Shown: piece by piece, positions 44,415-51,952 of the stretch
Numbering within the stretch: position 1 is the stretch's first letter
Layout of the letters: each line of letters opens with the position of its first letter
Origin: Sporolactobacillus shoreicorticis
GTDB taxonomy: Bacteria; Bacillota; Bacilli; Bacillales; Sporolactobacillaceae
Assembly (NCBI RefSeq): GCF_024125445.1
Contig: NZ_JAMXWM010000015.1
Location: 36,040 to 100,039 of the forward strand
Direction of reading: 5' to 3'
Length of the DNA stretch: 64,000 bases
Notes under the pieces: model-generated
The model's input: only the letters and a program-made list of their open reading frames with translations
Databases searched by the model: none
Told to the model about the DNA's origin: nothing
Program-made: the position numbers and the translations under genes

Positions 44415-45017
44415 ATGAACACATCTTTGAAAAAGTTGGTACTGATTTCATTACTGTCCGCACTTGGTTTTCTGATTATGCTGATCGCTTTTCCAATCCC
44501 GTTATTTCCGGTATTTTTAACCATGGACTTCAGTGATCTTCCCGCATTGATCGGTGCACTTATTCTTGGGCCAGGGGCAGGCATTGCTATTGAGGCGCTC
44601 AAAAATATTCTGCATGTCTTGCTGACCGGATCGCTTACTGTTGTTCCGGTTGGTGAATTTGCCAATTTTACTGCCGGATCACTTTTCATTTTAGTCACAT
44701 GGGCATTCTATCGTCGTAAATCAACATTTGGGTCACTTCTGCTTGGTATGCTGTCGGCAACCGTGATCATGACTGCAATTATGTCCGTTCTAAACTATTA
44801 TTTGATCTTTCCGGGATATGCGCTGTTTCTCGGGTTCAGCATCGACGCGACTGTTGGCATGGCGCAATCCGCAAACCGGAGCATACACAGCCTGCTCACT
44901 CTGATTGTTTACGGAGTCATGCCGTTTAATCTACTTAAGGGTGCTATGCTCACGTTAATTATGATTCCGATCAGCCAGCGGCTAAAGAAATTTATACAAA
45001 AACGTATCGCAGCATAA
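44415..45017 (+). CDS. ribU: riboflavin transporter, ECF S-component
   Basis: 200 residues, six hydrophobic segments. 'LVLISLLSALGFLIMLIAFPIPLFPVFLTMDFSDLPALIGALILGPGAGIAIEALKNILHVLLTG' is typical of RibU, including the 'K' and 'D.SD.P' riboflavin-site region and the AxxxA-type contacts for the EcfT subunit. It captures riboflavin and works with shared EcfA/A'/T proteins encoded elsewhere. The FMN riboswitch upstream independently supports the substrate. ATG is preceded by GGGGGTAATTAC. A very long hairpin terminator follows. Confidence 0.95.
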   Translation: MNTSLKKLVLISLLSALGFLIMLIAFPIPLFPVFLTMDFSDLPALIGALILGPGAGIAIEALKNILHVLLTGSLTVVPVGEFANFTAGSLFILVTWAFYRRKSTFGSLLLGMLSATVIMTAIMSVLNYYLIFPGYALFLGFSIDATVGMAQSANRSIHSLLTLIVYGVMPFNLLKGAMLTLIMIPISQRLKKFIQKRIAA

Positions 45018-45022
45018 CTATA

Positions 45023-45071
45023 GAGAAACAGAATACCCGTGGAACTGGTTTCCACGGGTATTCTGTTTCTC
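45023..45071. terminator. unusually long (22-bp perfect stem) bidirectional terminator
   Basis: Arms at 45023-45044 and 45050-45071 are perfectly complementary over 22 bp with loop CTGGT. It sits between ribU and the convergent yjcZ-like gene. The stem is about twice the usual length. Confidence 0.8.
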
Positions 45072-45096
45072 CAATGTGCTCTTTTACTTCGAATCA

Positions 45097-45192
45097 TTAA
45101 TAAACGTAGGCTGTACCTACAATGATCAACAAAATGAACAGAACAACGATTAACGCAAAGCTGCCGCTATATCCACCGCTTGGTGCACCCAT
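45097..45192 (-). CDS. YjcZ family sporulation protein (31 aa)
   Basis: A 31-codon gene: MGAPSGGYSGSFALIVVLFI then LLIIVGTAYVY. This is the YjcZ/CotX-like small family found in many copies in Bacillales: a Gly/Tyr/Ser-rich start followed by a single helix 'FALIVVLFILLIIVG.AY'. ATG 45192 has AAGGGGCGAG upstream. Members are expressed in sporulation or associate with the spore; exact role unknown. Supports a spore-forming host. Confidence 0.85.
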   Translation of the reverse strand: MGAPSGGYSGSFALIVVLFILLIIVGTAYVY

Positions 45193-45289
45193 ATCGTCAC
45201 TCGCCCCTTCACATATATTATTGAGCACGTGTCCTTACTCAACACTACATGTTATGCTTAGGGCGCAAATTGGTGTGGACACAAGACAG

Positions 45290-45802
45290 TTATTCCCAAG
45301 GCCTCTTCAGTGTCAGCTCTGCGGTAAATTTTTTCGTTTGCTGCCTGCGCTTTTTTCGGTTCAGATAACGGCCTTCCGCACTTTCAAAAAGGAGCTGCTC
45401 CTCTTCACTCTCTGGTATTACTTTAGGAACTGCAGTCGGCTTTCCATGATCGTCAAGTGCTACAAAGGTCAAAAAACACGTCGTACATAATTGACGGGCG
45501 CCGCTTCTAAGATTTTCATCAATTATTTTGACGAATACTTCCATGGATGTATTGTGACTCCAAGTTACGAGTGCCTCTAAGCAGACCGATGAACCGGTGT
45601 AGATCGGCCGCAGAAAATCCACCGAATCAATGGAAGCTGTAACGACTAGGCTACGTGAATGACGCGTTGCCGCAATCGCAGCAATATTGTCTACATACAT
45701 CATAAGCTTCCCGCCGAAAAACGTCCCATGGTTGTTCGTATCATTGGGTAATACATGTACTGAGGTTACCGATAATGATTCTCTAGATTTCTTTGCTTGC
45801 AT
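45290..45802 (-). CDS. acyl-CoA thioesterase, hotdog fold (YkhA-like)
   Basis: 170 residues from ATG 45802 (GGAGGAG upstream). 'HVLPNDTNNHGTFFGGKLMMYVDNIAAIAATRHSRSLVVTASIDSVDFLRPIYTGS' is the YciA/BACH-type acyl-CoA hydrolase signature, with the catalytic Asn/His-Gly-x-x-F-G-G and the Asp in 'YVDNIA'. 'CLTTFVALD' type strand and a basic tail rich in KKRRQQTKK follow. Hydrolyses acyl-CoA in the cytoplasm. Confidence 0.9.
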   Translation of the reverse strand: MQAKKSRESLSVTSVHVLPNDTNNHGTFFGGKLMMYVDNIAAIAATRHSRSLVVTASIDSVDFLRPIYTGSSVCLEALVTWSHNTSMEVFVKIIDENLRSGARQLCTTCFLTFVALDDHGKPTAVPKVIPESEEEQLLFESAEGRYLNRKKRRQQTKKFTAELTLKRPWE

Positions 45803-46130
45803 CGTTCTCCTCCATTTCACGACCATCGATAATAAGAATGACACCTCTGATCAGGACATATTCGACATGACGTGCACCTATCAGAGAAGTTGCCATTCTT
45901 ATTTAAAACTACCTACTTCTAATACATCATAACTCTTCTCAGCTTTTTTTGCGTTCACTTATTCCGAAAGAAATACAAGGTTTCTGTCGCAAGGTCTGCG
46001 ATGAATCATTGATTTGGACAAGATTCTTCTTTATTTCCAATTGATGCAAGGACATCGTTCCCTTTTTCACTAAAAAATAATAAATAAATTAGCGAAAAAT
46101 GTATTGACAAAATGATTAATCACGTTCTCA

Positions 46131-46147
46131 TGTTACATAACTGTAAT
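46131..46147 (+). promoter_or_regulatory. WalR (YycF)-type box TGTTAC-N5-TGTAAT
   Basis: Exact fit to the known WalR consensus TGT(A/T)A(A/T/C)-N5-TGT(A/T)A(A/T/C), located about 100 bases upstream of a cell-wall-associated gene. B. subtilis yocH, which also encodes a 3D-domain protein, is a classical WalR target, so function and site agree. Confidence 0.75.
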
Positions 46148-46148
46148 G

Positions 46149-46222
46149 TGGCTAAAACACGCCTGAGACATTCAACGTCTAGAATAACCCTTGGATGTTA
46201 GCCATGGATTCAGGCCATGGCT
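46149..46222 (+). other. structured 5' leader upstream of the 3D-domain gene
   Basis: TGGCTAA (46149-46155) can pair with TTAGCCA (46198-46204), and AGCCATGG (46200-46207) with CCATGGCT (46215-46222). These two stems are mutually exclusive, which could give a switch. The SD AAGGAGGT (46232-46239) follows directly and is preceded by ACCT, which could also mask it. It does not match the c-di-AMP (ydaO) riboswitch. Confidence 0.3.
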
Positions 46223-46248
46223 TGATCACCTAAGGAGGTTTTCACTGA

Positions 46249-47223
46249 ATGAATATCATTAAAAGGCTGACGGCAATGACGAGCTTAACGGTATGTCTCG
46301 GTGTGCTCACACCAACGACCATTGTTTTCGCCAAAACGAACAGTACAAATGATAATCACATCATGAAAAGTAATGATTCTGAGCAATCGCATGCCATTGG
46401 TTTTGCAGCAAACGCTTCGGGCAGTCAATCAGACAATCAGGAAATCAATATAATTTTCGGAAATAGTTTGCTTCAGCAGGGCGATTCCGGTCCGGAGGTT
46501 GCGAAGCTGCAAAATGAATTGCGGCAACTTGGCTATTATGGCGGAGAAGTCGACGGTGTTTTCGGTGAGCAGACCTACGATGCCGTTCATGCTCTAGAAT
46601 CCGACCGTCAGGATTCAGAAAGCGGTATTGTCGGTTCAGACACCAAAACTGCTCTCTACACCATTTACCGGAACACGGATGAATCCAAACAAAATCAAAA
46701 AAAACTTGTTGAAATTAAAATTCAGGAAAAAAAGAATGCAAAAGAGCGTGCGCGAAAGGCAGCGGAAGAAAAAGCAAAAAAAATAGCTGAAGAAGCCGCT
46801 CGGCAAGCAGCAAAAGAAGATGCGAAGAAAGCTGCCGCAAAAAAAGCTGTTGCTGAACGGGCAAACGCAAGTGCAGAGAAAAGGCCGCAAGTGACGACTA
46901 CTTCTTATAAACCGTCAAACTCGCAGCCGGCCGCGACCGCCTCAAAAGGTAAATCAATTACTGTTGAAGCAACGAGTTACTCGCTTGGCGGACATTCGGC
47001 TACAGGAATTGATTTCAGTAGCAATCCAAATGCTAAAGTGATTGCTGTTGATCCAAGTATCATCCCTCTCGGATCACGAGTCATCATTCCGGGTTATGGT
47101 GTCTATATCGCCGGAGACACAGGCGGCGCTATTAGGGGAAATCGGATTGATGTCCATTTTGCATCTCGTGATCAGGCACTTAATTTTGGACGCAGGACCA
47201 TAACGATTACTGTTCTTCAATAA
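46249..47223 (+). CDS. secreted peptidoglycan-binding 3D-domain protein (YocH-like)
   Basis: 324 residues. Signal peptide (about 1-28, ending VFA-KTN), then a PG_binding_1 domain (about 82-130, 'LLQQGDSGPEVAKLQNELRQLGYYGGEVDGVFGEQTYDAV'). An Ala/Lys/Glu-rich helical linker follows (about 155-210). The C-terminal 3D domain has its three Asp: 'VIAVDPSIIPLGS', 'IAGDTGGAI' and 'GNRIDVHF'. The 3D domain belongs to the lytic transglycosylase/MltA-like double-psi barrel, so it probably trims peptidoglycan outside the cell. B. subtilis YocH uses LysM repeats instead of PG_binding_1. WalR-type box upstream; strong terminator downstream. Confidence 0.9.
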   Translation: MNIIKRLTAMTSLTVCLGVLTPTTIVFAKTNSTNDNHIMKSNDSEQSHAIGFAANASGSQSDNQEINIIFGNSLLQQGDSGPEVAKLQNELRQLGYYGGEVDGVFGEQTYDAVHALESDRQDSESGIVGSDTKTALYTIYRNTDESKQNQKKLVEIKIQEKKNAKERARKAAEEKAKKIAEEAARQAAKEDAKKAAAKKAVAERANASAEKRPQVTTTSYKPSNSQPAATASKGKSITVEATSYSLGGHSATGIDFSSNPNAKVIAVDPSIIPLGSRVIIPGYGVYIAGDTGGAIRGNRIDVHFASRDQALNFGRRTITITVLQ

Positions 47224-47236
47224 AATGAGGAAGCTC

Positions 47237-47271
47237 AAAAACTTGGCTGGTATGTTCAGCCAAGTTTTTTT
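47237..47271 (+). terminator. intrinsic terminator of the 3D-domain gene
   Basis: AAAAACTTGGCTG / CAGCCAAGTTTTTTT, loop of seven bases, perfect stem with T-run. Confidence 0.9.
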
Positions 47272-47458
47272 ATTCGCTGCTTTTGATACCTACGGCAGAT
47301 ATTCAATCGAAAGCCGTACAGCCCCCTTCACCATTGAGTCATCAGAATTCTCACGCATCGCCTGCTTCCGCCTGCCATAGGGAAGCTGCACCGAGTCTCA
47401 ACTGATTGTTTATGATGCCAAAAACACCGGTGAGCTTTTTCACCATGGAGAAGGCATG

Positions 47459-48562
47459 CTATTTTTCAATTTGATAATGAATTTGCTGTTTTTCTTGATA
47501 TTTTTCCAGCCCGAGGTCAACAAGTTTTTCAATTAATTGATGGTATGGGAGACCTGTGTGCTGCCAAAGCAGTGGAAACATGCTGAATTGCGTGAATCCG
47601 GGCATCGTATTGACTTCATTAACAATCACACGCTGATCCTTTTCGCGAATAAAGGCGTCGACACGTGCCAGCCCTGAAAGATTCAATGCGGCAAATGCAC
47701 GTTTCGCCATCTCTTCAAGCTCCGCCTTCACTTTATCCGGCAAATCTGCGGGAATCACTAATGTGCTGTTTCCTTCGTGATATTTCGAATGATAGTCATA
47801 GAATGCTGCATTCTTCGTAATAATTTCACCAGGAACAGAAACAAGCAAATCATGATTGCCGATGATGCCAATCTCGACTTCGCGCCCGGTAATTCCCTCC
47901 TCAACAATAACCTTCGCATCATAAAGGAAAGCCTCCGTAATTGCTGCCGAAAGCTCGGTCTCGCTTACACATTTGCTGATCCCAACACTTGATCCTCCGT
48001 TCGCCGGCTTTGTAAAGCATGGATAGCCGATTGAATTTTTCACCTTAAGTATCATTTTCGGTGCATCATTCTCCCAATCAAATCGAGTAACAGATACATA
48101 ATTCGGACCGGGAATATCGTGAGCACTGAGTACATCCTTCATCATCACTTTATCCATAGTGACGCTTGATCCTGAAACGCCGGAACCGATATAGGCCATG
48201 TTCAACAGTTCAAACATACCTTGGACGGTCCCATCCTCTCCATTTGGTCCATGAAGCAACGGAAAGACAATATCCGGACGTCCGGCTGCCACACCTGTAG
48301 GAGCCGACGGTGCGAGCCAATGTTCTACAGTTGATTCCGCAGCATCATTATCCTTAAGAAGTAATTGATTTTTGTACGCAATTTCCCCTTTGATTTCCTC
48401 ACCGACAATCCATCTTCCATCTCGTTTAATGTAGACAGGGAGTACTCGATATTTTTTTTGATCCATCGCATTAATTACGGAGAAAGCCGTAAGCAATGAA
48501 ATTTCGTGTTCTGTCGACTTTCCACCGTATAAAACTGCGACTGTCGTTTTCTCATTTTTCAT
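47459..48562 (-). CDS. ddl: D-alanine--D-alanine ligase
   Basis: 367 residues. 'VAVLYGGKSTEHEISLLTA' is the N-terminal DDL motif. 'LHGPNGEDGTVQGMFELLNMAYIGSGVSGSSVTMDKVMMKDVL' and 'CFTKPANGGSSVGISK' build the ATP-grasp lid and active site. 'LARVDAFIREKDQRVIVNEVNTMPGFTQFSMFPLLW' supplies the metal ligands and the Tyr/Phe discriminator region (here Phe/Tyr before 'IGSGV' is YIGSG, consistent with D-Ala-D-Ala rather than D-Lac). It joins two D-Ala for the peptidoglycan stem peptide. SD TTGGAG. Monocistronic. Confidence 0.93.
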   Translation of the reverse strand: MKNEKTTVAVLYGGKSTEHEISLLTAFSVINAMDQKKYRVLPVYIKRDGRWIVGEEIKGEIAYKNQLLLKDNDAAESTVEHWLAPSAPTGVAAGRPDIVFPLLHGPNGEDGTVQGMFELLNMAYIGSGVSGSSVTMDKVMMKDVLSAHDIPGPNYVSVTRFDWENDAPKMILKVKNSIGYPCFTKPANGGSSVGISKCVSETELSAAITEAFLYDAKVIVEEGITGREVEIGIIGNHDLLVSVPGEIITKNAAFYDYHSKYHEGNSTLVIPADLPDKVKAELEEMAKRAFAALNLSGLARVDAFIREKDQRVIVNEVNTMPGFTQFSMFPLLWQHTGLPYHQLIEKLVDLGLEKYQEKQQIHYQIEK

Positions 48563-48696
48563 TATAAATTCTCCAATTCTATAGCTGTGATGAAAACGCA
48601 GTAATCAATGTAAAGGTTACCATTCAACAGTTACTAAGTTTAGCATCATTCAATCAAAAGAAAAGCGCTTTCTATAATTTTTATTCGAGCGTACGG

Positions 48697-49962
48697 TTAC
48701 TTATTGATTTTTACATGCTCTAAATAAATGATACGCTCAAGCATGGTTGGGTGATCATACTGAATCCATTTCACCAGTGCCGGAGGGTTCATTTCACTGA
48801 GACTTGATACAGACAGTTTCTGAAAGGAAGAAATAGCTGCTTTTTTATTCTGAGTCATTTCAATCGCATATTCATCTGCTTGATGTTCAAAATGACGAGA
48901 GACCATATTTTGAACCGGATCGCCCGCAAAGGACAGGAGCGACAAAATCAACAGCAGCATGGGCAATGCGGAAAGATCGCCAGGATGAACAATTTTCATT
49001 TTCGTCCCCCAGCGCACGCTTGCCCATAAATGCACCTTTGCAGCGATCCACAGCGTAATCAGCAAGCCGATCAGCGCCGCTGCTGTTCCCCAAATAATGT
49101 GATGCATGACATAATGCCCCATCTCATGCGCCATGATAAAAAGTACTTCAGCATGACTGAGCTGATGGACCGTCGTATCCCACAGCACAATACGCAGATG
49201 AGAGCCAATCCCATTAACATAGGCATTCATTGCATTGGTCTCATTCGACATATCCACCTCATAGACATTATGTGCCGGAATACCTGCCTTCGAGGCCATT
49301 TGAAGAATTTCCGACTTAAGTTCGCCGTCCTGAAGGCTCTGAAAATGATTATATAATGGATCAATAACTACGGGCTGTAAATACATGATAAATAAAATAA
49401 AGGGAATCGAAAGCAGCCATGCCGGAAACCACCAATTTTTCGGATAGCGGCGAATCAGGAAAAAGACTGCACTCATTGCGATAAAACCGATCAATGTTCC
49501 AATCGCGGTACTGATACCTTGATCCTTCAGCCAGTCTGAAAGCGGCTGAACAGAAATCCCGTAATGAAGCGAAAGCCGGTAGGAGGCAAATTCTACAGGC
49601 AGGAAAACCAATGCGGAAATAACTGCTAACCCGACGTAACAAAGGAACATCTGTACAATAAATAACGAGGAGAAACGCTCCGAACACTTTCTCAGCCACA
49701 ATGAGAATCCGCCGATCAGGACAAACAGATAGACACCCCACTCCAGCGGTATGGAAGCAAAGGAAAGAAAATGCCGCCAAGCATTGAAGCTGCCGCTTTC
49801 CGCCAGCTGGCTCCTGTTCATGAACAAGGAGGGATCAGCCGCAGTCCCCCTCATATCCGCCGGTATACCTGACTTCGACCAGACAAAAAAATAAGCGGCC
49901 ATCACAAGAAGATAAACGGTATATAAAGCGATAAACCATCCGATCACTTTTTTTCTCTTCAA
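48697..49962 (-). CDS. M48 family metallopeptidase (CaaX protease Ste24-like)
   Basis: 421 residues, TTG start at 49962 with AGGAGG seven bases upstream. Seven or so hydrophobic segments. The zinc motif is 'LFIMAHEMGHYVMHH' (HExxH) and the third ligand Glu lies in 'SRHFEHQADEYAIEM'. 'DMSNETNAMNAYVNGIG' and 'RIVLWDTTV' are typical of M48 Ste24-like proteins. Acts on membrane or peptide substrates at the cytoplasmic membrane; substrate unknown. Monocistronic. Confidence 0.9.
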   Translation of the reverse strand: MKRKKVIGWFIALYTVYLLVMAAYFFVWSKSGIPADMRGTAADPSLFMNRSQLAESGSFNAWRHFLSFASIPLEWGVYLFVLIGGFSLWLRKCSERFSSLFIVQMFLCYVGLAVISALVFLPVEFASYRLSLHYGISVQPLSDWLKDQGISTAIGTLIGFIAMSAVFFLIRRYPKNWWFPAWLLSIPFILFIMYLQPVVIDPLYNHFQSLQDGELKSEILQMASKAGIPAHNVYEVDMSNETNAMNAYVNGIGSHLRIVLWDTTVHQLSHAEVLFIMAHEMGHYVMHHIIWGTAAALIGLLITLWIAAKVHLWASVRWGTKMKIVHPGDLSALPMLLLILSLLSFAGDPVQNMVSRHFEHQADEYAIEMTQNKKAAISSFQKLSVSSLSEMNPPALVKWIQYDHPTMLERIIYLEHVKINK

Positions 49963-50060
49963 GAAGGACCCTCCTCTTCTGCAATACTCACGATTATCCG
50001 TCTTTTAATCGGGACGGGCTACTATCAATTTAGTCCTGGCGAAGCTTGTTTAGAACACAT

Positions 50061-51050
50061 TTAGAAAAGAGCTGCGAGCAATTCTTCTTTTCCCAATTTT
50101 CCGAAATAATGATGACAATCGATTGACGCCAATTTTTCAGAAAGGACAGGCCGATCATATTTTACCCCAATCAATAATTTTTCAAATTCGCGGACATCAC
50201 CAGCACCGAAAAAGTCGCCGAAAACAGAGATTTGTTCAATTACGCCTTTTTTTACATTCATGCGAAAGTCCACACGCCCTCCTGGGAAGCGTTTTGCTTT
50301 ACGCAGATTAAATTCAGGCGATTTCCCATAAACCCAGTCCCAATTGCGGTAGCGTCGTTTGGCAATATTGATAATATTTGTCCAGTCCTTGTCAGTCAGC
50401 CGGTACTTAGGTATGTGGTCTTCGCCTTCAAAAATATAGTGGAGCAGCTGTGCCTTAAATTGGTGAATATCCATATCTTTTACCAAATGCTCACGAATAT
50501 TGGTCACTCGGCTGCGCACCGACTTAATTCCTTTTGATTCATATTTCGCCTTATCCGGACGCAGCGCCTGTGACACATGGCCTAAATCAACATCAAACAG
50601 TAGCGTTCCATGGCTGAAAATCCGCCCTTGAGTGACGAACTGAGCATTGCCCGAAATTTTTTTCCCGTCAACAGTGAGATCATTACGGCCCTCAAGTTTC
50701 GCATCGACACCCATATGATGCAGTGCACGAATCACAGGTTCCGTAAATTTCCTGTAGTTATTAAAACTGTCGCCATCGTCCTTGGCGATAAAACTGAAGC
50801 TTAAGTTGCCCGGATCATTGTACACGGCACCTCCACCGGACAAACGGCGGGTTACCGTAACCTCATTCTTTATAATATAATCCATATTAATTTCTTCCAC
50901 TGTATTTTGATTGCGTCCAACGATGACTGTCGGAGCCATCCGATAGAACATTAAATAGGTTTCATCAATCGATAAATACTTTAGCGCATATTCCTCAAGG
51001 GCGAAATTAAGCGTTTGATCAAGCATATCGCGATTATTCAAGTAGATCAT
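50061..51050 (-). CDS. lplJ: lipoate--protein ligase (LplJ-type)
   Basis: 329 residues from ATG 51050 (AGGAG seven bases upstream). 'YRMAPTVIVGRNQNTVEEINMDYI' and 'VTRRLSGGGAVYNDPGNLSFSFI' are the LplA/LplJ signature with the RRxSGGGxVYHD-like loop (His replaced by Asn, as tolerated). 'DGKKISGNAQFVTQGRIFSHGTLLFDVD' holds the catalytic Lys. The C-terminal accessory domain is present (about 250-329). It activates free lipoate with ATP and attaches it to E2 or GcvH proteins. Confidence 0.93.
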   Translation of the reverse strand: MIYLNNRDMLDQTLNFALEEYALKYLSIDETYLMFYRMAPTVIVGRNQNTVEEINMDYIIKNEVTVTRRLSGGGAVYNDPGNLSFSFIAKDDGDSFNNYRKFTEPVIRALHHMGVDAKLEGRNDLTVDGKKISGNAQFVTQGRIFSHGTLLFDVDLGHVSQALRPDKAKYESKGIKSVRSRVTNIREHLVKDMDIHQFKAQLLHYIFEGEDHIPKYRLTDKDWTNIINIAKRRYRNWDWVYGKSPEFNLRKAKRFPGGRVDFRMNVKKGVIEQISVFGDFFGAGDVREFEKLLIGVKYDRPVLSEKLASIDCHHYFGKLGKEELLAALF

Positions 51051-51253
51051 TTTCAATCTCCTCTCTCAGCTTTTTTAGGTTCTTTTTTTTCATCTTAATT
51101 CCCTTTGTGATTCACGTCTAGCAAGAGCATGTAAGCAGATACAAGTTCCTGCGCGTTACTTTACAAGAATGAGTGAATCAGGTAATCTAAAATAGATTGA
51201 TTTTAATAGAATGATTAAAAAGCTTCGAAAGGATCAATAATGGGAGGATATGA

Positions 51254-51904
51254 ATGAAAACCATTTATTTCGTGAGACATGGGCGGACGCTCTTTAATCA
51301 GCTTAGAAAAATGTCAGGCATTTCCGATACACCGCTGACGGATATCGGCGAGCAAAAGGCTGCTGATCTCGGTGAACTCTTTAAGTCACAGGGCATTTCT
51401 TTTGATGCTGTTTATACAAGCGACCTTGGGAGGACAAGACGGACATCCAGACTCATCCTCGATCACTCGTTAAATGCCGATCTTGTACCGACCGAAACAA
51501 AAAATCTGCGTGAAGTGAGCTTCGGCGAGTTCGAAGGCGACCAGAATGATATGGTGTGGAAAGCGGTCGGTAAGATATCGGGAAATTCGGCACTAAACGG
51601 CGACTCACCGGACGAACTAAAAATCAATTTGCTAGAAACACTGAAAAAAATGGATACAACCGGGCTGGCCGAAAGCTATGACGATGTGAAAGAGCGAATA
51701 CGCGCCTTCCTCAGTGTGCTGGCGCACAGTGAAGAAGAGACATTCCTAGTAGTCAGCCATGGTCTTTATATCAGTTGTCTTATTTATATGTTGTCCGATG
51801 AGAAAATACATGTTTCTTCTATTGAAAATACAAGCGTAACAAAACTTTTCTTTGAAAACGGTGTGTTTAAAATCGCTTATATCGGTCGTACGGAAAATCT
51901 ATGA
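51254..51904 (+). CDS. histidine phosphatase (phosphoglycerate mutase-like) family protein
   Basis: 216 residues. 'IYFVRHGRTLFNQ' carries the phospho-accepting His in the RHG motif, 'YTSDLGRTRRTSRLIL' the second Arg, 'EVSFGEFEGDQ' the Glu, and 'FLVVSHGLYISCLIYML' the second catalytic His. General phosphatase rather than glycolytic mutase, by its short insertions. SD GGGAGGATATGA ATG. Strong terminator follows. Confidence 0.9.
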   Translation: MKTIYFVRHGRTLFNQLRKMSGISDTPLTDIGEQKAADLGELFKSQGISFDAVYTSDLGRTRRTSRLILDHSLNADLVPTETKNLREVSFGEFEGDQNDMVWKAVGKISGNSALNGDSPDELKINLLETLKKMDTTGLAESYDDVKERIRAFLSVLAHSEEETFLVVSHGLYISCLIYMLSDEKIHVSSIENTSVTKLFFENGVFKIAYIGRTENL

Positions 51905-51907
51905 TTA

Positions 51908-51946
51908 AAAAAATGCCTTCAGGACGTAATCCTGAAGGCATTTTTG
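51908..51946. terminator. bidirectional intrinsic terminator
   Basis: Perfect stem AAAAATGCCTTCAGGA / TCCTGAAGGCATTTTT with five-base loop, between the convergent phosphatase gene and yhgE. Confidence 0.9.
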
Positions 51947-51952
51947 TTTCAG

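Larger units (their letters stand above)
45803..46248. other. 446-bp divergent intergenic region
   Basis: Left part holds the thioesterase promoter and nothing else I can name. The right part (46104-46248) holds the promoter, WalR-type box and structured leader of the 3D-domain gene. TTGACA at 46104-46109 is a plausible -35 hexamer. Confidence 0.6.

Noticed and set aside
45122..45490. Plus-strand 122-codon frame over yjcZ and the thioesterase 3' end
   Set aside because: It lies antisense to two well supported genes and its sequence has no protein-like pattern.
46100..46248. c-di-AMP (ydaO) riboswitch upstream of the 3D-domain gene
   Set aside because: The conserved ydaO blocks are not present; only simple stems are seen.
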